This document shows, in pieces, positions 27,601 to 36,668 of a stretch of DNA of 64,000 nt. How positions within the stretch are numbered: the first letter of the stretch is position 1; every line of letters begins with the position of its first letter. The position numbers and the translations under genes were made by a program. The stretch is from Argonema antarcticum A004/B2. Its GTDB lineage: Bacteria > Cyanobacteriota > Cyanobacteriia > Cyanobacteriales > Aerosakkonemataceae. The notes beneath the pieces are model-generated. The model was given only the letters and a program-made list of their open reading frames with translations, searched no databases and was not told the origin of the DNA. The stretch covers positions 1 through 64,000 of the forward strand of contig NZ_JAIQZN010000015.1 in assembly GCF_023333585.1 (NCBI RefSeq), given 5' to 3'.

Positions 27601-29103
27601 TCAGACATCGGTAGATCCAAAAATTTCTGGTGTAAAACTACCGTGCAAACCATAAGGGATATGATGTTTGAGGTGCAGTCGAGCCAGAGGTCCTTGATTC
27701 AAGTCACGAGCATCTAAAATTACCACATCAGAACGATCGCGAATAGAGTCATAAACTACAGTTAGCAACCAACCATCATCTTCCTTATCAGCATTTGACC
27801 TTGGCACAAAAACAGGCTCGCTGACAAAGCCTTGTGGTGCTGCACTCCATAGTTGTCTGTCTCCAGAAGTCAAGTCAATTTTAAGGATCGCCTGTAGGGG
27901 TGCATTACCCCCATCTGCATGAGCTGCCCCTAGATAAAGATAACGATAAGGCTGCCCTACTTTTGCCGGATGAACAGAAGGAAATTCGCAGCAACGGCTT
28001 TCTAAAATCTGACTCCCCACAGTTTTATTTTCAGGTTTCAGTTCAAATCGCCACAACTGCCCAGGGGAGAGAGCCTCAAAATCTGTCTGACGGTAATCTG
28101 AATTAGGCTCAACCGTCGGTAAAGACTCATAGCAAATCGAGTCAATATAAATTTTATCGTCCTGCTCAAAAGCATTGGCGTGATGGAAAACAAAACCAGA
28201 CTGGGTTTCAAAAATCTGCACCTGACGATTTTTGATTAAAGAATCTTCGACATCAGTATGGCGAGGAATGATGATAATGCGGGTGGGTTCGCCGGGACGG
28301 AACTTGACGCACTCGCCTGCACCTTGCCAACCCAGCACAAAAGGTAGGGGATTAAAAGTTACTGGGTTTTGAAAGAAGATGCAATAGTTTGGTGTAATGG
28401 CAAAATCGTGGATGAAGGCGAAACCAGGAACTGAATGGGCGTGTCGCTGCACAACTTTACCAGTTTCGTCTAACTCGTAGATAGTTATAGTTGTGGAAAG
28501 ACCGGGTTTGATGGCAAAGTTGACCAATCTGTTGCTGTCAATGCGTGGATGGGCTGCAAAAGCGTCACCGGGCTGCAATACTCCATCCAGGGAGTCTATT
28601 CCTAGCGTTTCTAGCGTATGGGGATCTAGACGATGAGGTTCGGCTGCTTCCCACAATGCTAATAGTTTGCCACCCCAGTAGATAACTTGAGTATTAGCAA
28701 TATTTTTCAGCTTAAAATCAAAAGCATTGGCTAACCAGCCACCTGGTTTTTGGGTGCCAAAAACGCCGCGATAAAGAAATTTTCCGGCTTTTTCTTCTTC
28801 CACAAAGCCAGCTGTGCGGACGTAACGGTTGCGGAAGTGGGCGCTACCGTTTTGAAATGCGATCGCACAAATCATCCCATCCCCATCAAAAGGATGCTGC
28901 ACGCGGTGATTGTTGCGATCGAATAAACCGGGGCCGTTGCGAAATAGCGTACCCTGTAGCTCTTTCGGAATTTGTCCTTCTATATCATCAATCCAATAAT
29001 CAAATTCTTCTTTGAGAGATTCATATCCTCCTTGCCAATCTGCACGATTGTATGACTTTACTGGAAATGTAGAGGCGTGTTCGTCAAGTTGAAAAGTCTG
29101 CAT
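27601..29103 (-). CDS. Carotenoid cleavage oxygenase family protein
   Basis: A 500-residue iron-dependent oxygenase of the RPE65/carotenoid cleavage family. The four His ligands are recognisable in AAHPRID, FIHDFAI, FHHANAF and YGLHGSF (last close to the C-terminus). N-terminal family motifs GTLFRNGPGLFDRNNHR and HPFDGDGMICAI are present. Cyanobacterial members cleave apocarotenals or lignostilbene-type substrates; the substrate cannot be assigned. It lies 34 bp from the transporter upstream on the same strand, so co-transcription is plausible. Confidence 0.93.
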   Translation of the reverse strand: MQTFQLDEHASTFPVKSYNRADWQGGYESLKEEFDYWIDDIEGQIPKELQGTLFRNGPGLFDRNNHRVQHPFDGDGMICAIAFQNGSAHFRNRYVRTAGFVEEEKAGKFLYRGVFGTQKPGGWLANAFDFKLKNIANTQVIYWGGKLLALWEAAEPHRLDPHTLETLGIDSLDGVLQPGDAFAAHPRIDSNRLVNFAIKPGLSTTITIYELDETGKVVQRHAHSVPGFAFIHDFAITPNYCIFFQNPVTFNPLPFVLGWQGAGECVKFRPGEPTRIIIIPRHTDVEDSLIKNRQVQIFETQSGFVFHHANAFEQDDKIYIDSICYESLPTVEPNSDYRQTDFEALSPGQLWRFELKPENKTVGSQILESRCCEFPSVHPAKVGQPYRYLYLGAAHADGGNAPLQAILKIDLTSGDRQLWSAAPQGFVSEPVFVPRSNADKEDDGWLLTVVYDSIRDRSDVVILDARDLNQGPLARLHLKHHIPYGLHGSFTPEIFGSTDV

Positions 29104-29137
29104 AGGTCGTAATTTGTCAATTATCAGTTGTCAGTTG

Positions 29138-30610
29138 TCAGTCTTCTGTTATGAGTTGTTTTTCCTTTGCCTCTGACTGGTGACCTTTAACTATTGACAA
29201 CTCAGACATCAAGTCTGGTAAGAAAGGTTGCGCCAGATGCTTGGAAGTTATAGAGTCGATCTCCAAAGCGGGCAATGTTTGTAAATTTGGTGTTTGAATC
29301 TGTGTTTGCAGGTCTGCCTCTGCTAGCCAACCCAGGAACGGCAATGGCAACAGCGTCGTGAGATTGGTAATGAGAACTAACAGCCAGAGGGCGTCAAAGT
29401 TGGTTGCGCTAATTCCCAACCAGTGCATCAAGATTGCTCCAAATTGAGAGGAGAGAAGCGATGCCAAATTTGTCACTGACATCAGGAGAGCAAATAGTGT
29501 GGCTTCTACACCAGGTGGGCAAAGCCGCGCTGCCAGCACCAAGATGGGCATATAGGCAATTTCTCCCATAACGGTGAGGATGAGGCTGTCTCCTATACTG
29601 AACCAGCGATCGTCAATTCCCAAACTGCGGTTAGTGTGGGTAACAAGCAAAAGCACGGTCATGCCCAAGATTGTAGAGAGGACGATCGTCCAACCGAAAA
29701 TCGTCCGAAAGGGTATTGTTTTCAAGAAACGCTGGAACAGCCATACGCCAACCAGAGATGCCAAACTCGTTACCAGGCGCACTCTTCCCAGAAATTCCGG
29801 TTCAAATCCCAGCTCGTTGGTGGTGAAGAAGAAGAAGGCGACGTCAGCTGATGGGGTGGCTTGCAAAATGAATAGAAAAACTGTAGGCATCCAGATTGCT
29901 TTCTGGCTGAGAGCTTTCCATAATTTGTCTACTTGGTTCCCGACATTGGAGAGATGGGGAGACTGACTCGCTGGTTCTTCCGCAATTAACCAGGCGATCG
30001 CAGATACAATTAGCGGAAAAGTGGCTGTAATGCCAAATACGGTGTGGGTACTGAAATGCTCTAACAAAAATCCACTTAAGTAGGCAGTTATCAAACCTCC
30101 CAGCGCTGTGGAACCCCAGGCAAGGGATTGCAGCGAACCTGCTTTGCTTAGAGTCTCTTCTCTTGCTCGTTCTACGATTAGCGAGTCGGCAATTACGTCA
30201 CTTACCATCGAAGAAAGGGAACTGAGGACGATCGCAATTGTCGCCGCCCAAGTACTGTGAACCACAGTTGCCAGACTTACCCAAGCAGCCGATCCCAGTA
30301 ACCCTGCCAAAACTAGGTAAGGACGCCGCCGATATCCAAATATCGGCAGTCCATCGGATATAAAGCCAAACAGCGGTTTGACTACCCAGGGCAGGGCGGC
30401 TATTCCCATCAGGACTGAAACTTCAGCCGGACTCAGCCCCAATTCATCTTTGAGGAAGAAGCTGATGGCTAGGCGTGCCAACCCCAAAATCCCCCTCACT
30501 AGGTAAACCAGTAAAATGGCTATTAGATCTGGACTTGCTTCAATACCAAAAAAAACTCTTTTTGTCAAGAATTCTTTGAACCCGGACTTGCCAGAGGGAG
30601 AACTAAGCAT
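29138..30610 (-). CDS. Folate-biopterin transporter (FBT/BT1) family protein
   Basis: A polytopic membrane transporter of the major facilitator superfamily, 490 residues with about 12 predicted helices. FBT signatures include SPAEVSVLMGIAALPWVVKP, LFGFISDGLPIFGYRRRPYL and SSLSSMVSDVIADSLIVERAR. The cyanobacterial homologue slr0642 transports folates, so folate or pterin uptake is the likely role. The C-terminus is an extended cytoplasmic tail. It precedes the carotenoid oxygenase gene in the same orientation, and the intergenic stretch is a short TTGTCA-type repeat. Confidence 0.9.
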   Translation of the reverse strand: MLSSPSGKSGFKEFLTKRVFFGIEASPDLIAILLVYLVRGILGLARLAISFFLKDELGLSPAEVSVLMGIAALPWVVKPLFGFISDGLPIFGYRRRPYLVLAGLLGSAAWVSLATVVHSTWAATIAIVLSSLSSMVSDVIADSLIVERAREETLSKAGSLQSLAWGSTALGGLITAYLSGFLLEHFSTHTVFGITATFPLIVSAIAWLIAEEPASQSPHLSNVGNQVDKLWKALSQKAIWMPTVFLFILQATPSADVAFFFFTTNELGFEPEFLGRVRLVTSLASLVGVWLFQRFLKTIPFRTIFGWTIVLSTILGMTVLLLVTHTNRSLGIDDRWFSIGDSLILTVMGEIAYMPILVLAARLCPPGVEATLFALLMSVTNLASLLSSQFGAILMHWLGISATNFDALWLLVLITNLTTLLPLPFLGWLAEADLQTQIQTPNLQTLPALEIDSITSKHLAQPFLPDLMSELSIVKGHQSEAKEKQLITED

Positions 30611-30638
30611 TGATAAAGGTTAAAAAACGTTAAGAATT

Positions 30639-31097
30639 ATGACTCTTATAACATATATACCTTGGTGGCCGACGCCTGTCTCTGGGCCGATCGCAAAGTG
30701 CAAAGTGCTGAGTGCTGAGTGCTTTAGTACAAACACAGTCCCGAAAACAATTAAAGAATATGATTACTTTAATCGAGCGCTACTATTTTCTTGTCGCAAT
30801 TCAGCCGGAGAAATATTCCTAGCTGTTTGGGTGCATGAAACAGAAGATTTTGAACTGTATCTTTGCGTTCCAATTTCCCAGCAAAGACTTACAGAGGTAG
30901 AAACGGGAGCGCTTGATGTAAGAGATGCTTTCAAGAAAGCAGAATTAGGCTTGGTTTATGAAGTAAAAATTCCTCATGAAAATAGCCCTGATATGATTGA
31001 AACTATTCCTTGTGAAAAACTCCGTGAGGAGTGCTTACCTAAAGCTGGGTATCTTCTCAAATCTGACGCTAAAACTCCTCCTGTTTTAACAAAGTGA
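30639..31097 (+). CDS. DUF6575-like hypothetical protein, N-terminus possibly repeat-derived
   Basis: Residues about 40-125 form a compact alpha/beta block (YFNRALLFSCRNSAGEIFLA, then VPISQQRLTEVE and DVRDAFKKAEL) that resembles the DUF6575 family of accessory-region proteins. Residues about 20-35 (AKCKVLSAECFSTNT) are encoded by a dispersed repeat (GCAAAGTGCTGAGTGCTGAG, near 30696) that has a second copy near 2105-2125. The true 5' end may thus have been replaced. The gene is divergent from the transporter gene. The function is unknown. Confidence 0.5.
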   Translation: MTLITYIPWWPTPVSGPIAKCKVLSAECFSTNTVPKTIKEYDYFNRALLFSCRNSAGEIFLAVWVHETEDFELYLCVPISQQRLTEVETGALDVRDAFKKAELGLVYEVKIPHENSPDMIETIPCEKLREECLPKAGYLLKSDAKTPPVLTK

Positions 31098-31144
31098 TGC
31101 TTAAATGAGCGATCGCTTCCCTCTCCCCTACCCTCTGTTTAAAT

Positions 31145-31795
31145 CTACAAAACTCCCTTAGAACTGGGAATCGTACTAGCACGGCGCGGATCTATTTCCA
31201 CCGCCATTCGCATCGCCCTAGCAAACGCCTTAAATGTTGCTTCAATAATGTGGTGGGAATTAATACCATCCAATTGACGAATATGCAGCGTCATCTGGCT
31301 ATGATTTACCAACGCCACAAAAAATTCCCGTACTAGCTGAGTGTCATAAGTACCAACTCGCTGCGTCGGAATCTCCAAACCATAACTTAAATGAGGGCGT
31401 CCCGAAAAGTCTAACGCCACCTGAATTAAAGCTTCATCCAAAGGCGCGAGGAAATTACCAAAACGGACAATGCCTTTGCGATCGCCTAACGCTTTCAAGA
31501 GCGCCTGTCCCAATGTAATCCCCACATCTTCATTCGTGTGGTGATCGTCTATTTCCAAATCTCCTGTCGCCTCGACTTGGAGATCGAACAATCCGTGAGA
31601 AGAAATTTGGTGCAGCATATGATCTAAAAACGGAATTCCCGTTTTAGCTATGCAAGCACCTGTACCGTCAAGATTGATAGTCACTTGGACATCGGTTTCG
31701 CCAGTAGTTCGTTTAACCGAAGCAGTTCGAGCAGTTAAAATTTGCTCTGGGGGGTGGGGATGTGAAATTTGGCGATCGCGTATTTGCATTGTCAA
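31145..31795 (-). CDS. hisB: Imidazoleglycerol-phosphate dehydratase
   Basis: Converts imidazole glycerol phosphate to imidazole acetol phosphate in histidine synthesis; a Mn-dependent enzyme. Both metal-binding motifs are present: [15 protein letters not shown] with [13 protein letters not shown] in the first half, and [16 protein letters not shown] in the second. Length 216 is normal, with a 20-residue N-terminal extension before [15 protein letters not shown]. It lies 11 bp downstream of fabI on the same strand, an arrangement known from cyanobacteria. Confidence 0.96.
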   Translation of the reverse strand: MTMQIRDRQISHPHPPEQILTARTASVKRTTGETDVQVTINLDGTGACIAKTGIPFLDHMLHQISSHGLFDLQVEATGDLEIDDHHTNEDVGITLGQALLKALGDRKGIVRFGNFLAPLDEALIQVALDFSGRPHLSYGLEIPTQRVGTYDTQLVREFFVALVNHSQMTLHIRQLDGINSHHIIEATFKAFARAMRMAVEIDPRRASTIPSSKGVL

Positions 31796-31806
31796 TTAAA
31801 ATCTAG

Positions 31807-32583
31807 CTACATTCCCATTATTTCGTACCCAGCATCCACATACAGGATCTGACCTGTAATGCCGCTGGCTAAATCGCTGCAAAGGAAAGCAGCAGCATTC
31901 CCCACTTCCGTCTGAGTTACAGTGCGCCGCAGCGGTGCCAACTCTTCAACATGGTGAATCATATCCAGGATACCACCAACAGCTGAAGAAGCCAGAGTGC
32001 GGATCGGGCCTGCCGAAATCCCATTTACCCGAATATTCTGCGGGCCAAGTTCAGACGCCAGATAGCGGACATTCATTTCCAAAGCCGCTTTGGCGATCCC
32101 CATCACATTGTAGTTGGGAATCACTTTCACACCGCCCAGATAGGTTAAAGTGACGATACTGCCACCTTCGGTCATCAAGGGTTTAGCAGCCCCACTTAGC
32201 TGGATCAGCGAGTAAGCGCTAATATCAAGAGCCAGGGAAAATCCTTGCCGCGAAGTTTGGCTAAAATCACCTGATAAATCCTCTTTGTTAGCAAAAGCAA
32301 GACAATGGATCAGGATGTCTAATCTACCCCACTTTTCGCGGACAGCCTCGAAGGTAGCTTGAATCTGGGCTTCATCCTGGACGTTACAGGGCAAAAACAA
32401 GCTAGGATTGAGCGGTTCTACCAGTTCCGCCACTTTCTTCTCAAATCTACCTTTCTCATCGGGTAGATAGGTGATGCCAAGATTAGCACCAGCTTTATGG
32501 AGTTGTTGGGCAATGCCCCAAGCGATCGAGCGATTGTTGGCAATGCCGGTTACAAGTGCGTTTTTTCCGGTTAAATTCAGCAT
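31807..32583 (-). CDS. fabI: Enoyl-[acyl-carrier-protein] reductase (NADH)
   Basis: Carries out the last reduction in each cycle of fatty acid elongation. The 258-residue short-chain dehydrogenase-like protein has the FabI nucleotide-binding N-terminus (ALVTGIANNRSIAWGIAQQL), LAFANKEDLSGDF, and the catalytic region YNVMGIAKAALE (Tyr...Lys spacing as in FabI), then RVNGISAGPIRTLAS. It is followed by hisB 11 bp later. The 250 bp upstream contain a CCCTTGTCCTCCTTGT-type tandem repeat. Confidence 0.96.
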   Translation of the reverse strand: MLNLTGKNALVTGIANNRSIAWGIAQQLHKAGANLGITYLPDEKGRFEKKVAELVEPLNPSLFLPCNVQDEAQIQATFEAVREKWGRLDILIHCLAFANKEDLSGDFSQTSRQGFSLALDISAYSLIQLSGAAKPLMTEGGSIVTLTYLGGVKVIPNYNVMGIAKAALEMNVRYLASELGPQNIRVNGISAGPIRTLASSAVGGILDMIHHVEELAPLRRTVTQTEVGNAAAFLCSDLASGITGQILYVDAGYEIMGM

Positions 32584-32683
32584 AGTGGTTCATTATATCG
32601 AACTACGTGCGGCAAAGACAGGCTTCGATCGCACCTGGGTGCGGTCATAAGTAGTTGGTTGAAACGAAAAGCTTTTCTTCTGG

Positions 32684-32724
32684 GCCTTGTCCCCCTTGTC
32701 CTCCTTGTCCCCCTTGTCCTCCCT
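32684..32724. repeat. Tandem CCTTGTCCC/TCC repeat
   Basis: The 9-base-like unit CCTTGTCCC or CCTTGTCCT recurs four times upstream of fabI. It is a low-complexity cyanobacterial repeat. The rest of the 32584-32849 gap is AT-rich and shows no gene. Confidence 0.7.
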
Positions 32725-32825
32725 ATCACCAACTGTTTTTGACCACACCCATCGCACCTTCTACAGTCCCCCATAAATTTTTTTAGGGATATATAAAATA
32801 TTTATTTCGGATTATGTAATAATTA

Positions 32826-32841
32826 TGTGCTATAGTACACA
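32826..32841. promoter_or_regulatory. Possible NtcA-type site (TGT-N10-ACA)
   Basis: TGTGCTATAGTACACA fits the older TGT-N9/10-ACA NtcA consensus and is partly palindromic, but does not fit the stricter GTA-N8-TAC. It lies 9 bases before a 51-codon ORF and about 250 bp before ntcA, a gene that is autoregulated in other cyanobacteria. The assignment is speculative. Confidence 0.3.
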
Positions 32842-32849
32842 AAAATTTT

Positions 32850-33005
32850 ATGGATGCAATGCTATTGGCAGAAGCGGAAGCGAAACTAGAAGAAAACACC
32901 CAGCAGTTCCTGGCAATTGACAAAGCCAACAAAAACGTTGATTTTTATAGGAATGAAGCGCTTCAGTACTGGTTTAAGGGCAAGAGTTATGCCAGCATGA
33001 TCTGA
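32850..33005 (+). CDS. Possible 51-aa protein upstream of ntcA
   Basis: The frame opens at ATG 32850 and closes at TGA 33005, encoding MDAMLLAEAEAKLEENTQQF and a Lys/Asn-rich helical remainder ending FKGKSYASMI. Composition looks protein-like (amphipathic helix), and an AT-rich promoter-like region precedes it, but no ribosome site is obvious. It could instead be leader transcript sequence of ntcA. I do not recognise it. Confidence 0.35.
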   Translation: MDAMLLAEAEAKLEENTQQFLAIDKANKNVDFYRNEALQYWFKGKSYASMI

Positions 33006-33087
33006 ACAAAGACAGTGCTGTCTTGTGTCAAACTTTATTCCAAAATGAGAGAAAAAATCTATTGGGTCTGGAGAGAGGGTAAGGAAT

Positions 33088-33759
33088 ATGGTGATGATAC
33101 AAGATAGACCGCTAGCAGTTGTATTTCGTCAAATGGGTAGTGGGGCGTTTCCACCAGTCGTGGAAAACTTTGAAAGAGGAAAAACCATATTTTTCCCAGG
33201 CGATCCGGCTGAACGAGTATATTTTCTGCTTAAGGGTGCCGTAAAACTTTCCAGAGTTTATGAAGCAGGAGAAGAAATTACGGTGGCGCTGCTGCGAGAG
33301 AATAGCGTTTTTGGCGTCTTGTCACTGATTACGGGGAATCGGTCCGATCGGTTTTACCACGCAGTTGCTTTCACCCCAGTCGAGCTGCTGTCAGCGCCGA
33401 TAGACCAAGTGGAACAAGCGCTCAAAGACAATCCAGAGTTAGCAATGTTAATGCTGCGGGGTCTTTCATCTCGGATTCTGCAAACCGAGATGATGATCGA
33501 GACGCTGGCGCACCGAGATATGGGTTCCAGATTGGTGAGTTTTCTGCTCATTCTGTGTCGCGACTTTGGGGCTTCCGGCCCAGAAGGGATTACGATCGAT
33601 CTGAAACTGTCCCATCAAGCAATCGCAGAAGCGATCGGTTCTACCCGCGTCACCGTTACCCGTTTACTGGGGGATCTGCGGCAAGAAAAAATGATCTCAA
33701 TCAACAAAAAAAAGATTACCGTCCACAACCCAGTTACTTTAAGTCAACAGTTCACTTAG
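33088..33759 (+). CDS. ntcA: Global nitrogen regulator NtcA (CRP family)
   Basis: A CRP-type transcription factor that senses 2-oxoglutarate (with PipX) and activates nitrogen-assimilation genes. The 223-residue protein has the effector-binding beta-roll at residues about 25-115 ([40 protein letters not shown]), the dimer helix, and the DNA-recognition helix-turn-helix near residues 172-198 ([20 protein letters not shown]). The C-terminus [17 protein letters not shown] is characteristic. GAGAGAGGGTAAGG precedes the ATG. The gene is followed by the DUF3084/RuvX-like pair on the same strand. Confidence 0.97.
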   Translation: MVMIQDRPLAVVFRQMGSGAFPPVVENFERGKTIFFPGDPAERVYFLLKGAVKLSRVYEAGEEITVALLRENSVFGVLSLITGNRSDRFYHAVAFTPVELLSAPIDQVEQALKDNPELAMLMLRGLSSRILQTEMMIETLAHRDMGSRLVSFLLILCRDFGASGPEGITIDLKLSHQAIAEAIGSTRVTVTRLLGDLRQEKMISINKKKITVHNPVTLSQQFT

Positions 33760-33977
33760 GTGACAGGAATATTACGGTGAAAAGAGTCGGTGCGGTGATA
33801 AGATCGAGCCAGTAGTGTGGGGTAAGACGGGAATTAAAACTTGACGAGTAAGCCGATCGACTCAAGCAAACTCTGCAAGACCTGGTACTAAAAGCCCCAA
33901 TGCTGATATTCACAGGCAGAATCGGCCTAAAAATCCCATCCCGATAGTGAGGATCGGGAATGTCAATGTAACTGAAT

Positions 33978-35726
33978 ATGACCACCGGCTTAATCCTGAT
34001 TGCGGCAATTTTGGTGTTGGGGGGAGTGATCGCATCGGTGGGTGATCGCATAGGGACGAAAGTTGGTAAAGCAAGGCTGAGCCTATTTAAATTACGTCCC
34101 AAAAACACGGCGGTGTTGGTCACCCTCTTGACAGGCAGCCTAATTTCTGGCTCCACGTTGGCGATTTTGTTTGCTGCCAGCGAACAATTACGCACGGGCG
34201 TATTTAAACTGGAAACAATTCAGAAAAGTCTTAAAAACGCCCGCCAAGAGATAGAACAAACTAAAACTGAGAAAAACCAGGTAGAGGCTGAAAAAAGTCG
34301 GGTAGAGGATGAGCTAGCCCAAGCAAAATCACAGCAGGCAACAGCTCAAAAACGCCTGGATTCAACCAATCAAGCTTTACAGCTGGTACTGGCGAAGCTA
34401 GCCGAAGCCTTCGCCAAACAGGCCCGTACAGAAGGGCAACTGAATCAGACTCAGGGCCAATTGAGCCGCACCGAAACTCAATTGAGTCAAACTCAAGGCC
34501 AGTTGAATCAAACTCAAGGCCAGTTGAGTCAAACTCAGGGCGAATTAGATCGAACTGGGCAGCAGTTGAAAACAGTCTCTGGGCAGGCTCAAGAACTTCG
34601 TTCGGAAATTGAACGACTTCAAGCGGAAGGAAAAGATCTGATCGCCCAGCGTAACCAGGTCAAAGCCCAGATTACCGAACTGAAAAAACAGCTAGATCGG
34701 CGGGACGAGAAAATTGCAGATCGCGATCGCACGATCGATCGAAAAGACGAGAAAATCGCCGTTCAAGACCAAGCGATCGCCCAGCGCGACCAAAAAATTG
34801 CGGTTCAAGATCAAACTATTTCTCAGCGCGAGCAAGAAATTAACCTGCGCGACCAACGAATCGCGACGCGAGACCAAGTTATTGCACAGCAAGAAACTCG
34901 CTTTAAACAACTACAACAACAACTCACGGAACGCGAGCAATTACTCGCCCAAAGGGACACAAAACTATCTGAGCAAAATCGAAAACTTTTAGATCAAGAT
35001 AAAAAACTATCAGAACGCGAACAAAAACTAAATCTTTTACAAAAAGAAGTAGCAAGCTTGGAGCAAGACTATCAACAATTGTTTCAAGGGAACGTCACCG
35101 TGCGACGCGGCCAAGTTCTTTCGGCTGGCGTTTTTCGGATTGTGGAACCGACCGCCGCTCGTCAAGCAGTCGATCGCCTATTGTTGCAAGCAAATCGAGT
35201 GGCTCTAGAACGCACTCGCCCCGGCAACAAGACTAATAAAGAACAAGTGATTGCGATCAAACCATCGGAAGTCAATAAGTTGATCGAACAGATTGATGAC
35301 GGTAAAGACTACGTGGTGAGAATTATTTCGGCTGGCAACTACGTCGCCGGAGGAGAATCTCCCGTGCAAGTGGTTGTCGATGTGGCTCCCAATCGCGTTG
35401 TATTTCAAGCTGGAGATGTCGTAGCGTCAACTTCTGCCGATCCCGCGACAATGACAGAAGACCAACTTCGGGAAAAGCTAGATCTGCTGATTGCAGCTTC
35501 TCTATTTCGAGTCCGTCGCGCTGGCATTGTGGCTGATAAAATCCAGATCGGAGACGATCGCATCGAAACTCTGACGCACTTTTTAGAACAACTGAAACAG
35601 TCTAAAAAACTCATAGACGTTCAAGTCGTCACATCAGATATAACTTACACGGCTGGGCCAGTAAAAATGGATTTGATAGCCATTCAGGGCGGACAGGTGA
35701 TTTTTAGGACGCAAGCAGCTAGCTAG
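33978..35726 (+). CDS. DUF3084 membrane-anchored coiled-coil protein
   Basis: The 582-residue protein has two N-terminal helices (residues about 4-22 and 46-66), a long coiled coil (about 75-380) made of short repeats, and a C-terminal globular DUF3084 domain (about 385-580). The coiled coil contains two repeat types: a seven-residue LSQTQGQ/LNQTQGQ series (near residues 154-190) and a later RDQKIAVQDQTI-like series. The DNA there is also repetitive. Family function is unknown. It is followed 60 bp later by the RuvX-like nuclease gene, and DUF3146 lies just beyond, a neighbourhood I believe recurs in cyanobacteria. Confidence 0.88.
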   Translation: MTTGLILIAAILVLGGVIASVGDRIGTKVGKARLSLFKLRPKNTAVLVTLLTGSLISGSTLAILFAASEQLRTGVFKLETIQKSLKNARQEIEQTKTEKNQVEAEKSRVEDELAQAKSQQATAQKRLDSTNQALQLVLAKLAEAFAKQARTEGQLNQTQGQLSRTETQLSQTQGQLNQTQGQLSQTQGELDRTGQQLKTVSGQAQELRSEIERLQAEGKDLIAQRNQVKAQITELKKQLDRRDEKIADRDRTIDRKDEKIAVQDQAIAQRDQKIAVQDQTISQREQEINLRDQRIATRDQVIAQQETRFKQLQQQLTEREQLLAQRDTKLSEQNRKLLDQDKKLSEREQKLNLLQKEVASLEQDYQQLFQGNVTVRRGQVLSAGVFRIVEPTAARQAVDRLLLQANRVALERTRPGNKTNKEQVIAIKPSEVNKLIEQIDDGKDYVVRIISAGNYVAGGESPVQVVVDVAPNRVVFQAGDVVASTSADPATMTEDQLREKLDLLIAASLFRVRRAGIVADKIQIGDDRIETLTHFLEQLKQSKKLIDVQVVTSDITYTAGPVKMDLIAIQGGQVIFRTQAAS

Positions 35727-35786
35727 TGGCGATCGTTTTTTGCCAGACTGAAGACTAAATTTATAGCCAGATGGCACAAACAAGCT

Positions 35787-36248
35787 ATGTTTTCTCGTGC
35801 TAACCCTGCTCCCGACTCGGATTTGACCCCTGACCAGCCGGTAATATTAGGCTTCGATCCAGGCCGTCAGAAGTGTGGTTTAGCCGTGATGGCAGTGGAT
35901 CGCAAACTTCATTATCATCAAGTCATTGCCGCAGACCAAGCGATCGCCACCATTCAAAGCTTACGTCAAAAGTATCCCATTTCTGTGTTGGTAATGGGCG
36001 ATCAAACTACAGCTAAAACTTGGAAACACCAACTAACTCAAGACTTACCAGAGCCACTGCGGATAATTTTGGTCGATGAACGCTACAGTACTTTGGAGGC
36101 ACGCGATCGCTATTGGCAAATGTACCCACCCAAAGGTCTTTATCTCCTCATTCCAAAAGGAATGCGACCTCTACCGCGTCCTGTAGATGACATTGTTGCC
36201 ATCCTCCTGATCGAAAGATACTTAGAACGCTTATCAGGGACATTTTAG
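35787..36248 (+). CDS. RuvX/YqgF-like RNase H-fold protein
   Basis: The 153-residue protein has an RNase H-like fold with the first acidic motif in VILGFDPGRQKCGLAVMAVD (residues 20-39), VLVMGD at the second strand, the VDERYSTLEARDRYW segment typical of YqgF/RuvX, and a late acidic DDIVAILLIERYL. YqgF proteins process pre-16S rRNA ends or are annotated as Holliday junction resolvases. This is a cyanobacterial divergent branch, so the activity is uncertain. It is probably co-transcribed with DUF3084. Confidence 0.78.
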   Translation: MFSRANPAPDSDLTPDQPVILGFDPGRQKCGLAVMAVDRKLHYHQVIAADQAIATIQSLRQKYPISVLVMGDQTTAKTWKHQLTQDLPEPLRIILVDERYSTLEARDRYWQMYPPKGLYLLIPKGMRPLPRPVDDIVAILLIERYLERLSGTF

Positions 36249-36367
36249 ATTTTAGATTTTATTTGAAATCTGAAATCTAAAGCCCCTACGATTAGTGAAT
36301 AGGTGTTCTAGCCCCTATTTTATTTTGACTTTTGACTTTTGACTTTTGACTTTTGACTTTTGACTTT
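36243..36367. repeat. STRR heptamers (ATTTTAG)n and (TTTTGAC)n
   Basis: The first part (36243-36280) contains ATTTTAGATTTTAG with a complementary AAATCTGAAATCTAAAG, so it can fold. The second (36325-36366) is a run of six TTTTGAC-like heptamers. Both fill the gap between the convergent RuvX-like and DUF3146 genes. The same two heptamers occur together at 51.98-52.14 kb. Confidence 0.85.
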
Positions 36368-36368
36368 T

Positions 36369-36632
36369 TTAAAGTTCAGCCCGGATCGCAAAAGCATAGT
36401 CTCCCCCAGGCTCTAGTTGGTAATCCGACTGTTCCAAAAAACGACCCAAGGGCTCCTGAATTAAAGCTCGTCCCAGAGATGGCTGGACAGACAACTTGCC
36501 TTGTCTAAAACACCACTGGAACTGCCAATCATACTCACCCGCCCTTACTTCTCCTTCAATTTTGCCTTGTTGCCAACACTGTCCCGTAATTCGGACATAG
36601 GCAATAGTTTCTGGTAGACGTTTAGAACTCAC
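36369..36632 (-). CDS. DUF3146 family protein
   Basis: The 87-residue cyanobacterial protein matches DUF3146 by sequence memory: AYVRITGQCWQQGKIEGEV, EYDWQFQWCFRQGKL and the C-terminal GGDYAFAIRAEL. The GTG start (36632) is used; an in-frame stop lies a short way upstream. The function is unknown. The right end of a TnpB element ends 36 bp upstream of the start, so the insertion has replaced or displaced the native promoter region. Confidence 0.8.
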   Translation of the reverse strand: MSSKRLPETIAYVRITGQCWQQGKIEGEVRAGEYDWQFQWCFRQGKLSVQPSLGRALIQEPLGRFLEQSDYQLEPGGDYAFAIRAEL

Positions 36633-36668
36633 AATCCTACCGTGCCGCTTGAGCCTTCAACTTTCATA

